Position numbers and translations under genes: made by a program
The notes under the pieces: model-generated
Told to the model about the DNA's origin: nothing
What the model saw: only the letters and a program-made list of their open reading frames with translations
Database searches by the model: none
Origin: Trogon surrucura
Lineage: Eukaryota; Chordata; Aves; Trogoniformes; Trogonidae
NCBI GenBank assembly: GCA_020746105.1
Contig: CM036636.1
Span: 3,782,001-3,846,000, forward strand
DNA length: 64,000 bases
Direction: 5' to 3'
Shown here: positions 24,281 to 35,336 of the stretch, piece by piece
How the letters are laid out: every line of letters starts with the position of its first letter
How positions within the stretch are numbered: position 1 is the stretch's first letter

Positions 24281-25340
24281 CAATCTCCACCACATCTCTT
24301 AATAACGCAGATTAACTATGCAATAACACCAGCTAAAATTAGTATCATAAAAGTCAAGAGAAGGGAAAGCCTAGCAGGTCAGTGAGCCCGTCCCACGGAC
24401 TGCTCCCCCCAGCATGGGGAAGGGAGAAACCTCCCGCGTGCCCTGGGAGCTTGGAAAAGCAAAGGCAGGCTTGGCAGTGCTGGGCTCCATGATGGGAGCG
24501 GTGACAAGGAGGAGATGGCACATGAATCACTGCCCAGTCCAGGCAGCTTGCAGAGCCCTGCTACCATTCCGCAAGACCCCGATGCCAACCTCTGGTCCCT
24601 CCTCTCCTGTGCGGGTCCACGTCCCTTCTCTTAAACCTTTATCCTTTCCTCATGCTCAGGATTCCAGACAAGGGTGTCACCATTAGCTTTTCACAGGGTA
24701 GACCCTGAAAACCTCACTGAGTCCCCTGACAGCTCTCAGAGGGGGGACACACGGGTGTCCTCTGAGGGCCATGGGCTGATGACAGCCAGGCAGGTAGCTT
24801 CCAAGGAGGAGCCCTTGTCCCAGGCCAGCTCTCCAAGAGACAAGCATCCCCTGGACCCTTCATGTCCCATCCCAGCCCCAGGGTTAGCTGACACAACCTT
24901 CCTGTACATGCACACATGCCAGCATCATTCTGGGACCGGGATCCCACTGCCTGCTCCCACCCTTTCCAGGGACCAGCACTCCTCCTCACTGGTTGACCAA
25001 CCCAGACAACGCACACAGCTCAAGTCCCTCTGCCTTCCTCCACCTCCCGCTCCCAGAAATCCCGGTCCTCCCCCTCGCCGAGGGCAGGAGGGAGGGTCCC
25101 TGCCTGGGTGAGCGCTGCTCGGCCCTGTTAGCGCTGCTGGGTGATGGCTCCGCTCACGCACTGCATGATTAGCTGTGGAAATGCAAATCTTGACTTCCTC
25201 CGCTGCCGCAGCAGCTAACAAGATAATGAATATTTTCATCAGCTGCAGAGAATACAAACATCTGTGCAGACACAGACGCGTTGCCAGGCCTGGGGGGGAG
25301 CGGGGAGCAGGGGCGTGAGGTGGGGGAGCAGCTCCCTGGC

Positions 25341-25388
25341 ATCTTTCGAGGTCCCTTCTAATCCCCAGCATTCTATGATTCTATGATC
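25341..25388 (+). mobile_element. CR1 LINE 3' tail fragment
   Basis: TCGAGGTCCCTTCTAATCCC followed by CATTCTATGATTCTATGAT is the terminal signature of avian CR1 (ATTCTRTG repeats). It is heavily 5'-truncated, on +, and antisense to ASTN2. Confidence 0.85.
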
Positions 25389-27389
25389 CTTTCACTGGGG
25401 GGGAAAGGCAGGTTCTGCCACCACCGGCTGGTCCCCAAGCCCTGCAAAACACCCTGGGGGTGAATATCCATCAGCTTCAGTGGGTGCTGGTGCCATCTCC
25501 AACAGCAGTGTCCTGGCTCTGGGCTGCACCTCTATCTGCGGGTTTGGGGTGCGTACCCGTGGGTCCAACACCTCCCAGGGCACCGTGCCAGCCCTGGCCC
25601 CTTGCTGCCCATCTTTGGGGCTTGAGCTCGCCTTCGAAACATCAACTCGCCAATTTGCGGAGCTGCAAAGCCTGCTTTCAGGACACAGACTGAGGTGAAA
25701 TCTCCTGGTCTTTTTCTTGGCCTCATGATAAAGGTGGGTTGTGTTTTTTAACACTCACCTACTTCTTTGTACCAGCACAACTTCACACAGTGCCTGGGGC
25801 TCAGGAGGAACTGTGGAAGGAGCCCAAGCCCCAAATCACAGACAAGCAATTGGTTTTGGGCTCCAGCAGCAGCTTAGACCCTGGCCATCCCTCCCGCTCT
25901 TCCCCACAGCTCAGGCATACACTAGGAGCAGTGGGGCTCCCGTGGGCAATGGCCAAACAGGAGAGACAGAGCCCCTGCGAGGTTACCCCACTGCCTGCAC
26001 AGACTGGATGAAACAGAGCAGCTCCCAGGAGCAGGGATGGGGCAGCAGTGGCGGCTATGATGGCCATGTCCACGCTCGCCAAGGATGCAATGGCCTGTTC
26101 CTTAAATCCTACCCACACTAGGTGCAGAACGAGACTGAAAACCTCTAGCACTTACAATACCTCTATTACTAACATCTCGGTGAATGTATTTTAGAAAACA
26201 TCTCTTCTGTTCTGGACCCCTGCATTGTCTTCAGGATATCGCTGGCACTAGACTTGCTTTCATTTTGCTAGAAGAATTAAAAAAATGCTACCAAGCCAGC
26301 ACAAATTCATGTGGCTGCAGACTGTCAGAAATACCAGCTCAAAATCCACACAATCTGGTCTCTTTCTCAGTGGGATGCCAGCTTTGAAACGGAGCAGGGC
26401 TGATAGAGGCAGGATGTAACAGACGGGGTACTGTGCTAATTGCATTAGTCATTTATACACTGGATTGATAAAACCTCAAAAGCCTGACCAGTGAGGATGC
26501 GCTCAAAACACATGGCGTGTATCTATGTGCAACACATTGTAGGCTCTGGAAAGGGCTGGATGGACTCAAGAAAGCAGCCAGGACATCCCCAATGCTAGGT
26601 TGAGAGGTGGGAAAAATGGGACTGGGGGAAAAACAGCTCAGATGTGGGCCCTTTGGGGGATGCAAAGCACAGCTCTGCTCTGCAGAAGCATCCCTGGCTG
26701 GGAGCAGGCAGTGCTCCTGCAGGGCACGTACCGGGAATGGGGCAAAGAACGGAGCGTCACATCCCATAACAGCTCCGCAGAGCTGCTAAACTGCTAACAA
26801 CCCCTTTACTTGCTACTGAGGACCACGGCCTGAGGCATTAGCCTGGCTTGGAAAGACATCATTGCTCCCAACTAGTATGTCTGAGGCTTCAGAGTTGTGA
26901 ACAGGTAATAGAATTGCAGCAACAAATAATAAAAAGAGGAATGAAATGGAAGGCAGCCACTGGAAAAGAGATCCATCCGTTATCCTGGCCTGAAGGGTAA
27001 TAGGTAAACAAGGCGTTGGGGTACCGGCTGGCGTCGAGCTCACCGGCACAGGAATAATAAACAGCGCAATTATAACTTCTGTGCTTGGGGGTTTCAAAGA
27101 GAGGGGAAAAAATATGAAAAAATCAATAGCGTTAATTTAACTAGTTACAGGCATTACACCTGCGATGCCGTGGGGGAGGCAGGATGTCCTTGCAGGGGCT
27201 GGCCCGCGAGCTTCACACCGGCAGCACCAACAAAGGTCCCCCCAGCCTCCGGCACCCAGCTGAGCGCCCAGCCCAGCCCAGCCCCTGGCAGCACCCACAG
27301 CTGGGGGGCACGGGGTGCAGCTCACAGGAGGCCTCCCCGGGCGCAGGGGGCAGCGATGGGGTGCAGACATTTCCCAAGGCAGTGCCCCG

Positions 27390-27640
27390 GTAGGGATGGT
27401 GACGAGCCGTCAGCTCGCCCCGCCGCCGCCAGTTTATTAAAGGGCTGAGAAACGGCGAGGGGAAGCAGTGACAGATTTAAAATTAACTTGCCAAACTCCC
27501 CATCAATATTATGACAATTCTCCGCATCGGTTCAGCGACCCGGCGCGTCGCCTGACAGCATTAAGGGAGCTGTGCTAAGGCAGAGTCGGCTCGGGGTGAG
27601 CGGGCGCCCGTTCCTCCCCGCGGCACCCCGGCCACCTCGG
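27390..27640. promoter_or_regulatory. CpG-dense patch with candidate conserved element
   Basis: CpG clusters occur at both edges (CCCCGCCGCCGCC near 27420; CCCGGCGCGTCGCC near 27540; GAGCGGGCGCCCG near 27600) around an AT-rich core (TTTAAAATTAACTTGCC; CATCAATATTATGAC). No exon is seen. It could be an enhancer or internal promoter of ASTN2; function is inferred from composition. Confidence 0.33.
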
Positions 27641-30600
27641 CAGCACCAGCCGGTGCTCAGCACCACCTCCAACCTGCCTTTTGCTTCCCCGAGGCTGGGA
27701 ACAAGCAGCAGCTCTTTTTACAGGTGGGGAGGAGAGGACCAGCATCCTCGGAGGACTGATTTGCAAGGGGAAGGGTGTTTCCAATTTGCAGGCTGGTGCT
27801 CAGCACGGCAGCCCTGCATCCTCTGCAGCTGTCCTCCCCGGTTACGGAGTGGGGAAAACACTCGCTGTTCAGCAGGTTTTTTGCAGCGAAGGCAAAGTGC
27901 CGACACAAATCCTCTCCCAGCCTCCAGTCACCAAACCATTTGGGGCTGCTTATCTGCCCCCAACACCCAGACAGACACTCCCCAAACTTGCTGCATCTCT
28001 GCTGAGGGGGGGCATTAAACTGGAGCTGTGTGAGCCAGGTCCTCCCTGTGTCCTGGGGTTACGCCAAGTTGAAGCAAGAGGTGGGACGAGAGGCAGAGCC
28101 AGAGGTAGGAATGGGAAAGGAACCTGGTTAGAGCAGACAGCCACTCCCCGGAGAATGCTCTGACATCCCACACGTAGCTCTGACATCCCGCTTGCCGTGC
28201 AGTAATAATCCAGCGAGTGAAGCTGGCTGCATGGGTAGTAATTTGAGTTTTTTCCATATTAATGGCATATAAGCGACAGTCTGAAACGGCAAACAGCTCT
28301 TAAACAAAAATCTCTATTCCCTCGTGGCCAAGAGACAGCACAAAACAGATAAGAAACGAACAAACAACCCATTTGGAAAATAATCCCCCAGTGATTCGGG
28401 GACAGCAGAGCGTTTGGGCTCTGCCCCACCGTGAGGCAACGGGGGGAAAATCGCTCTAATCTAGTCTTTAGTAAGCTGGATCCACCACTGAGCCTCCTGG
28501 CTAGACCAAGAGGTGTGACTGGAATAGATCAGCTCCAATCCCATCTATTTATTATCAATTCACAGCATTTCACCAAAGAGAAGAACCATTTTTTTAAAAA
28601 AAAAAAAAGAAGAGAGGCATGCCCAGAAGAAGGTAGCTCTGAACGTGCTTTTGGCTCAACGGAGGAAGGAGCAAGGAGGGGGGTTTCTGGTGGGTGATGA
28701 AAGATCCCTTCTGTGGCCCCCACCAAAGTGCCCACAAGGGATTGTGCAGGAGAAACACCCCCGGAGGAGGGCTTCGATTTAAATCTTTGCAATAAAACAG
28801 CAGCAGCAATGACGTGCCGTACTCCTCTGAGCAGGAACCCTGATGCTGGCTCGTCCAACAAGTCAGCTGTGCACCCCAACCACCACCACAGTAACTAGCG
28901 GTTATTAAGCCACCTCGGTACAGAAAAAGCTGTCCACAGAGCTCCTAACTCATGATGAGTGGAGCTGAGCTGCAGCTTCACTGCTGGGGAAAGGGTCCTT
29001 GGCACCAGAACCAAGGGATGTGCAAGCAAGGGAAGGTTCTAGGTGAGACATAAGAAGGTGTGGCACCAGTGCTGGTGCACATGAGGAGCACATACAGTGC
29101 ACACCACCATGAACCATCCTGGCTGCTGCCCATCCCTGTGCTGGGTACATCGGTTGCAGCAGCTGGTATTTGCTTCCTCCATCCTTCCCTTGGGTGAACC
29201 ATCTCCTCAGTCATGCCCCTGAAAGGCTTCGGTGCTGCCTGACCTGCTGCAAAGAGACCGTCCCAACCCCAACGGGATGGAAATACCCGGGCCAGGGTCT
29301 GCGAGACAACTTCTCCCAGCACAAAGGCTTCCTCCCCACCCCACGCTGACATGCCTGGTAGATTGAAAATATCCTATTTATTAAAGACACTGAAGATGCG
29401 GTGACATGGGAAGCAGACACCATTCAAAGGACTGTCACATCTGCATAGCTAAAGGATCCCAGCAGTTATAAATCCCTCTAAAATACTCAGCCCCTTGTTC
29501 TGATAGCAGGTTCTTGCTCCTACTTTGCAGGAACAGGCTTTTAATCCCTGGTATTAGGCAGCTTCCTGCTATGTTTCAAATGCACCAAATTAAGGGCTTC
29601 TCTAACAGCTGGTGCCTTAATGCTCAGAGAGGTTCTTGAATATCTATGAAAATCAGAGGCAAATTACATCTTTTAGTTAATAATTTCTTCTCCATTAACC
29701 TCCTTCTCTTCCCTTGTTAGGAGATGATGTAATGGTGCTTCTACGGCGTAACCTGCCGACACACCGGGCAGCCTGGCCGCGGGGAAGGACGCCGCACGCC
29801 GGGAAGCGAGCCCTTCTCATCACTGCCTGGCACTTCTGGAGCCAAGAGGCTACATTCGAATGGGAAAGGGCGGCCGCACTGACCTTCCAGGCTGCTGAAA
29901 GCACTTCTGGAGCAAGAGGTGTTGCCTCCCGCCAGGCTCCAAGCTCTGCGGAGCCAGAGCATCGCACGCTACAGCCTGCAACACGCCAGCGCGTTTTGCA
30001 GCTTGTTCTTGTCTCAGACCTGCTGCTTCTCTCCCCTCACAGCTGTTAGACCCAAGACTAGTTCTGCAGGAGGTTTGGTGCTTAGGGACTGATGGCACAA
30101 CCTGGGGCTCGATCTCATTCGGAGGGAGCCCATCCAGGTCTGGCATTTCAGAGCAATGGGCTCGGGGAGGTTTTGAAGCCCTCAAACTTGCTTGACCCGA
30201 CAGCTCATGGAAAATTTCAGCTCTGCAGCCCTGGCTCTGCTCTGATGGACCCGCTGATGCTTGTAACACAGGAGGAAAAGAAAGCAAAGAGGAGCCCACT
30301 GAGAAAATTGCCTTCGTGTACTGTCAATTCTCCCTTCCAGCAAAGACTGTGGCTCTGCTGGCTCCAAACATTCTGCTGGCTGTGGCTTTCAGAGCGCCTT
30401 TGTGCTGGTGGAGCTCATAATTCATCTGTCATCAAGGAAGCAAAAGGCCAGAGTTCAGTGTGAATTCACAGCCGGGAAGGCTTTGCGCTCAGCTGGGGAA
30501 AAAGTGCCCAGAAAACAGCGCAGCCAGCAGTGATCAGCACCCACAACTGCAGCTAAAATCAGAGACAGCAATGAGATCTCAGTGCCTCGACATGCAAAGA

Positions 30601-31416
30601 AACCTCAGTGCACTGGCGGACGCTGGGCAAGTAAGAGTCATGTCTGGGTGGGATATGGGCTGGATCCTCTCCTGACCATGATCAGCGCTGTTGCTTTGAG
30701 ACTCATACATCCACCTTGGGTCACACAATCAAAATGCAGCTGCATTCAGTGAAATGAAAAAAAATAAATAAATCAACTCATTTTCCAGCCCTGAGTTCAG
30801 CGACTACCAGCAAGCTCTCCTCTGTGAGCACGGCAAGGTGAAAATCTGGGCAGTTCACATCCCGCTCTCCCCACCCACATCTGACCTTCAGCACTCCCCA
30901 TCTACCCAGGGTGCCTGCAAGCACCCCCTGCTACCCACTGCTTGTGCTCCAGTCACGTGTTTATTGTCAGCTTATTCACATTTATTTCTTATCATGCCAT
31001 ATCCATGGCTTCTCCCAATACTGCAACAGCGGGCACTGAACAAAACCAGCTTGCACAGGTTGAAAACATGCCAAAGGAAACTCTGATCCATGTTACGGGC
31101 AGCTAAATGGCGGAACTCGTTGTCGCAGGATATCGCCTAGATGAAAGTCATTAGCGTTCAGAAAGAGTTGAGGCAACACCACAAAACAAAGCCCATCAGA
31201 GGTGATTAAACACTCATTTGGCGAGACACACGCTGGCACAGGAGGGTCCTATGGTCCTGCCTGCGGGAAGGATGAGCAAGCAGGAAAACCACCTTGTCAC
31301 TCTCTTGCTCTCTTCCCCTACTGAACGTGTTAGAGATGCTGGCTCTACACCAAAGGACCTCGGTCCCATCTCAGCATCCCGATGTTCCCAAAACTAGAAG
31401 CAGAACCGGGTCATAC

Positions 31417-31605
31417 CTGAAAGTCATCTGGAACACCTGCCCTTGGTTGACGTGCTGGCTCCTGTTGTTGTAGCCATGAAGCATCTCTCCAAAGAGGGTG
31501 TCGTTGAACTTGGCATCCGACTTCAGGCACTTGGGGCCCTCACAGATGTCAGACAGCATCAGGCAGGACTTCCCATCCGGGGCCAGCTTGTACTCCTCCA
31601 CGCAT
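31417..31605 (-). CDS. ASTN2: ASTN2 internal exon: end of EGF-like module and start of MACPF region
   Basis: 189-nt exon, one base in and two bases out, acceptor CCACAG and donor GTATGA. It encodes (G)CVEEYKLAPDGKSC, which closes an EGF-like module begun in the previous exon, then SDICEGPKC, FNDTLFGEMLHGYNNRS and NQGQVFQMTF. The NRS tripeptide is a potential N-glycosylation site, expected on the luminal/extracellular face. It joins in frame to the exon at 14321-14445 across a 17 kb intron. Confidence 0.96.
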
Positions 31606-33438
31606 CTGTGGAGCACCGTGAGCTACATCAGCAGGGCCAGGTTCAGGGCACACCACCCCAGGAGCCTCACCGAGCCCGGTCAAGCATCATCAACTCCCGC
31701 AGCGGCTGCCCGGGCAGGCACAGAGGTTGCAGAGCCCATGTCCTCTGCAGCACCGTGACTGGATGACCAACAAATGATTGCTCAGCTCCCAACACCCATC
31801 CTTCCTGCAGCAGCACGAACCTGTCTGTCTGCAGCCACTGCCGCCTGCCCTAGAGCTGCCCCCATGCTGGGCAGCACTGTTGAGTCTGCTGCCCACCCCC
31901 TGCCTGCCAACACCGCTGTGGTGCAGGCACAAACCTTCCCCAGGTGAGTGTAAAGTGAAATCAAGCTCCTGCCCTTTTTTTTTTTTTCCACACTGAAGCA
32001 TCCTCCTGCAAGGAAGCAGCTCTGGTGTGGATGCTCCTTTGCTCTCATTTGTGGGCAAGATGCACAGACTCATCTTCAGCAGGCACTGCAGGAAACTGAG
32101 GCAGGCAGCAGGGATGCAATTTAACGACAGACACTGGAGACATTAGTGGTGTCTGTTGCACATGTGCTCATCCTGCTTCTCCTCCTTCCTCCAGTCTTTT
32201 CCCAAGCACTGTGGCTCCCAGCTGACAAGGAAACCTCCATTCCCTGCCCGTCCCTTCCTCCCTGTAGCCACAGCACTATGCTAACACCAATCCCATGCCT
32301 GTCTGGGCTTGCTCTCCTCTCTTGTTCCTCTACCATATATTACTGCTGTAAGCAAAACTCCCACCTGTCTGTCGCGCTTTTCCTTGCCTCTTCCCCAAGT
32401 GTAGTTTTGCCTTGAAAAGGGATTATAAATAAAAAGAGTAAAAAAAATAATTTTAAAAAAAGGTAAACAGTCTCTTTCCTTGGAGATGGAAGGTTGAAAT
32501 GTAGATCTCCTGCGTGGGTGCAGATGGAGATCATGTAATGTCTCAAGATTTTCTAGACCCTCCCCAGAAAGGCTGCTGGCGCCTATCCGGACTTCCAACC
32601 CCTTTTGCAGGCACAGCAGAGGCAATGTGCTCTTTTACCAATTCAACCACTCTGTGCTGCTAAGAAGCTGACATGGGCAGAGCTCCCTGGCCTGCAGGAG
32701 GTCTCTGCTGCACCTGCAGCATCGGCACTCGATGGATGTTCCTTGGAGTTATTGCTAGGAATTTGCTTCCCCTCCCACTTGTGGGCATTTCCTTCCCAAA
32801 GGGCTCTTTTTCATCTCCTTCACCTTAATCCTTCCGATCAGGACACGAAGTAGGTTCCCACATGTGCCCAAGAGTGCGAACCAGCCGAGGGATGCGATAT
32901 GCATCCGGAGCGGGTGACGGCGGGCTGCAGATGTGCAGCGTAAAGCCAGATAATCACTGAGTTCCTTTTAGAACATACTGGGGAGATTTTCCCCTGAGAG
33001 AAAATGCTAAATTGTGTAGGATTACAGGATCCCGGTCAAAATCAGGGATGAAGCTCTATTTTAAGAGAGGCACAAGGAAGGAGAAAAAAAAAAATACCTA
33101 GAAAAATAGTAATTTTTTTAAACACCTTCCAACTCCAACATGCAATGTACAATCTTTTGGGTTCGTTCATGGTGAGTCACAGCTCAAACTGTGCCATCAC
33201 GCAGCAGGAGAGAGGAGGAAGGTGCATCTGCTCCTGTTGCTCCTCACACTCCTGTATGCAGGCACAGCAGGTACCAACGTTCCCTGCTGGGAGTCGGCTC
33301 CATAAACAACCTTCTTCTTTGGCGCCCATGGGCCATGTTCATTTGGGGACGAGTGGCGCAGGAGGATTGGCAGGGATAGGAAAGGGCACGGATTATTTAT
33401 CCAGTGTTGGGAGATGCAGGAGCATTGGAGGGACTCAC
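31606..33438 (-). other. ASTN2: ASTN2 intron
   Basis: 1,833 nt. A T tract at about 31976-31987 and A/T-rich low-complexity sequence at 32433-32463 are present. Nothing else is recognised. Confidence 0.85.
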
Positions 33439-33605
33439 CCGCAGAACATGAAGATGGTGCTGGACGAGGGGTCATGGGGCAGAGGAAGAGTCTGCTGGAG
33501 ACAGAGCTGCTCGCAGCCGCCATTGAAACCATCTGAGCAGTCGATCCCTTTGGAGTAGTCATAGCAACCGGTGCCATCCTTCATGGGTCGGAGGTCCTCG
33601 GGGCA
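33439..33605 (-). CDS. ASTN2: ASTN2 internal exon: EGF-like modules
   Basis: 167-nt exon beginning in phase 0 after CACTGCAG and ending with two bases of a split Gly codon at a GTGAGTC donor. It encodes [20 protein letters not shown], then the cysteine-rich [15 protein letters not shown] and a loop ending IFMFC(G). The Cys spacing is EGF-like, finishing the module from the previous exon and starting the next. It matches vertebrate ASTN2 closely. Confidence 0.96.
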
Positions 33606-34091
33606 CTGCAGTGAGAGATGGGATGTGGCAAGGTCACCCATGCGTCCCCACCTACCCTGGAGGCACAGCCCGGTGGGTGTCACAGCCCACCCAGGAGCTA
33701 CTGCTGCTGAACTTTGTCTACATCTAAAGGAGATGAGTTTGTCCCAAGTGATGGATGGGGCAGCCCTAAGGGCTGCGCATCACCTCACAAAGCCTTTGGG
33801 GAAGGGCAAAGGACTTTCCAGAGGAGTGTGTAATCCTTGAGGCAGCAAAACAACACAGCGATGGAGCCTCAAGCCAGTGTGGGGTGAAGTGTGACAACCC
33901 ACTCCATAATGTGCTGGAGAAACCCCCTGTGATTGTTACCTTTTCCTCTGAGATTCAGAGACGTCCAGTGCAATCCAGAAAAGAACATCTCAACACCTGG
34001 GACCAACCCAGAGAAACCATCTCAATGCCTGGGAGTGACCCAGAAATCCATCTCAACCCATGCCAGGGAGAGTCAGCCAACGTGGCCTTGG

Positions 34092-34136
34092 ATCATAGAA
34101 TCATGAAGGTTGGAAAAGAGCTCTAAAATCATTTCC
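34092..34136 (-). mobile_element. CR1 3' tail remnant
   Basis: ATCATAGAATCATGAAGGTT followed by GGAAAAGAGCTCTAAAATCAT is the reverse complement of a CR1 3' end. Only about 45 bp remain. Confidence 0.75.
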
Positions 34137-35077
34137 CAAAGCATCTTGCTGTCTCCCACGGGAGAAGGTAGCCACAGGCAGGACTGGCCCATGGTGGCCA
34201 CAGGACTGGGGGAAGGCAGGGTCACGGCCCGGGCTCATCAGTTTTCTGCAGCCGAGGGAACAAGCCTGATCCACATCAGCTGGAGATCTTGCTCTGGGTT
34301 TTAATTCCAGTTTCCCAGCTGGCTTTCCTTGTCCCAGAAGATAAAAGCCAGCAGGCGGCAAATGCCATCAATAATTTGTCACCCAGATTAAAGCACTCTT
34401 CTATTCCACTTGCGTTATTTATCCCTTTTCGCCAAACACGCGCGCACACAAACAACAACAAAAAGGCCAGTCCTTGAAAAAATAAATAAATCTTGCCCAG
34501 GAGCGGCACGCAATTAAAAATGCATTACGGAATTTCTTGAAGATGAGTTAGACTGGAGCTTGTACAGGTAGTGATGAAGGCAGGTTATAAATGGCCTCTG
34601 TCGAGCAGAAGAAAGGTTATAAAACCGCTATACTTTGTGCTTAAAAAAGAAAATCAATTTTCCATGTGAGTAAAATGCTGTACATATTAATAAAAGTTCA
34701 GGAGAGCCTGGACCCCGTGCTCGCTGTCACAGGCAAGGTCCTGATGGGAGATGGGCTGCTGAGCCTCGCTCACTCTTGGCTACTCAAGAAGCAAACTGCC
34801 CACAGTAATCCAAGCAATGAGAAGTTTCTCTCCATCTCCTAGAAATCCTGTGTCACTTCCCTACAGCTGCACCATCCAAGCTGCTTCTGTCCCACCTGCA
34901 GCAACAACATCTCGGGCATCCCCATGCCTAAGGTCCCTCAGACACTTCTCTGGCTCTCGTGCCCTCGGCTCGGAAATCTGGATCTTGCAAACCTCAGCAC
35001 CTTCCTCGCAGGCACCAGATTAGGTGGGAAGAGGAGGCAAGGGAAGGCTGAGAGGCACGAGGCTTTTCTAGCCAAAG

Positions 35078-35336
35078 GATGTTAGGACAAGGGGTGATGC
35101 TTTTAAATGAAAGGAGGGCAGATTTAGACCAGACAGAAGAAATAAATTTTTACTGTGAGGGTGGTGAAACCCTGGCACAGGTTGCCCAGAGAGTTGGTAG
35201 ATGCCCCATTCCTGGAAACATTCAAGGCCAGGTTGGCTGGGGCTCTGAGCAACCTGATCTGGTGGAAGATATCCCTGCTCTCTGCAGAACAGTTGGACTC
35301 GAGGAACTTTAAAAGTCCCTTCCAACCCATGGCAGC
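35078..35336 (+). mobile_element. CR1 LINE 3' fragment
   Basis: About 260 bp in + orientation. CR1 landmarks in order: GGACAAGGGGTGATGCTTTT, AGGGTGGTGAAACCCTGGCA, GGTTGCCCAGAGAGTTGGTA, CATTCAAGGCCAGGTTGGCT, GAGCAACCTGATCTGGTGGA and CCCTTCCAACCC. The terminal ATTCTATG repeat is missing. The 3'UTR is noncoding, so the ORFs crossing it are not genes. Confidence 0.9.

Larger units (their letters stand above)
14446..31416 (-). other. ASTN2: Large ASTN2 intron (17 kb)
   Basis: 16,971 nt with no supported exon on either strand. Recognisable content: MIR-like fragments near 17.43 and 24.2 kb, a CR1 3' tail at 25.34 kb, a CpG-dense patch at 27.39-27.64 kb, A/T tracts near 28.59 kb, and AT-rich candidate regulatory stretches at 18.09-18.23, 22.21-22.34 and 27.44-27.56 kb. 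Several overlapping long ORFs (for example 21.2-22.1 and 22.3-22.9 kb) show no protein-family likeness. The rest looks like ordinary intron. Confidence 0.8.

Noticed and set aside
24674..25111. 145-codon + strand ORF, Pro/Ser rich
   Set aside because: Overlapped by - strand ORFs of similar length; no recognisable domain.
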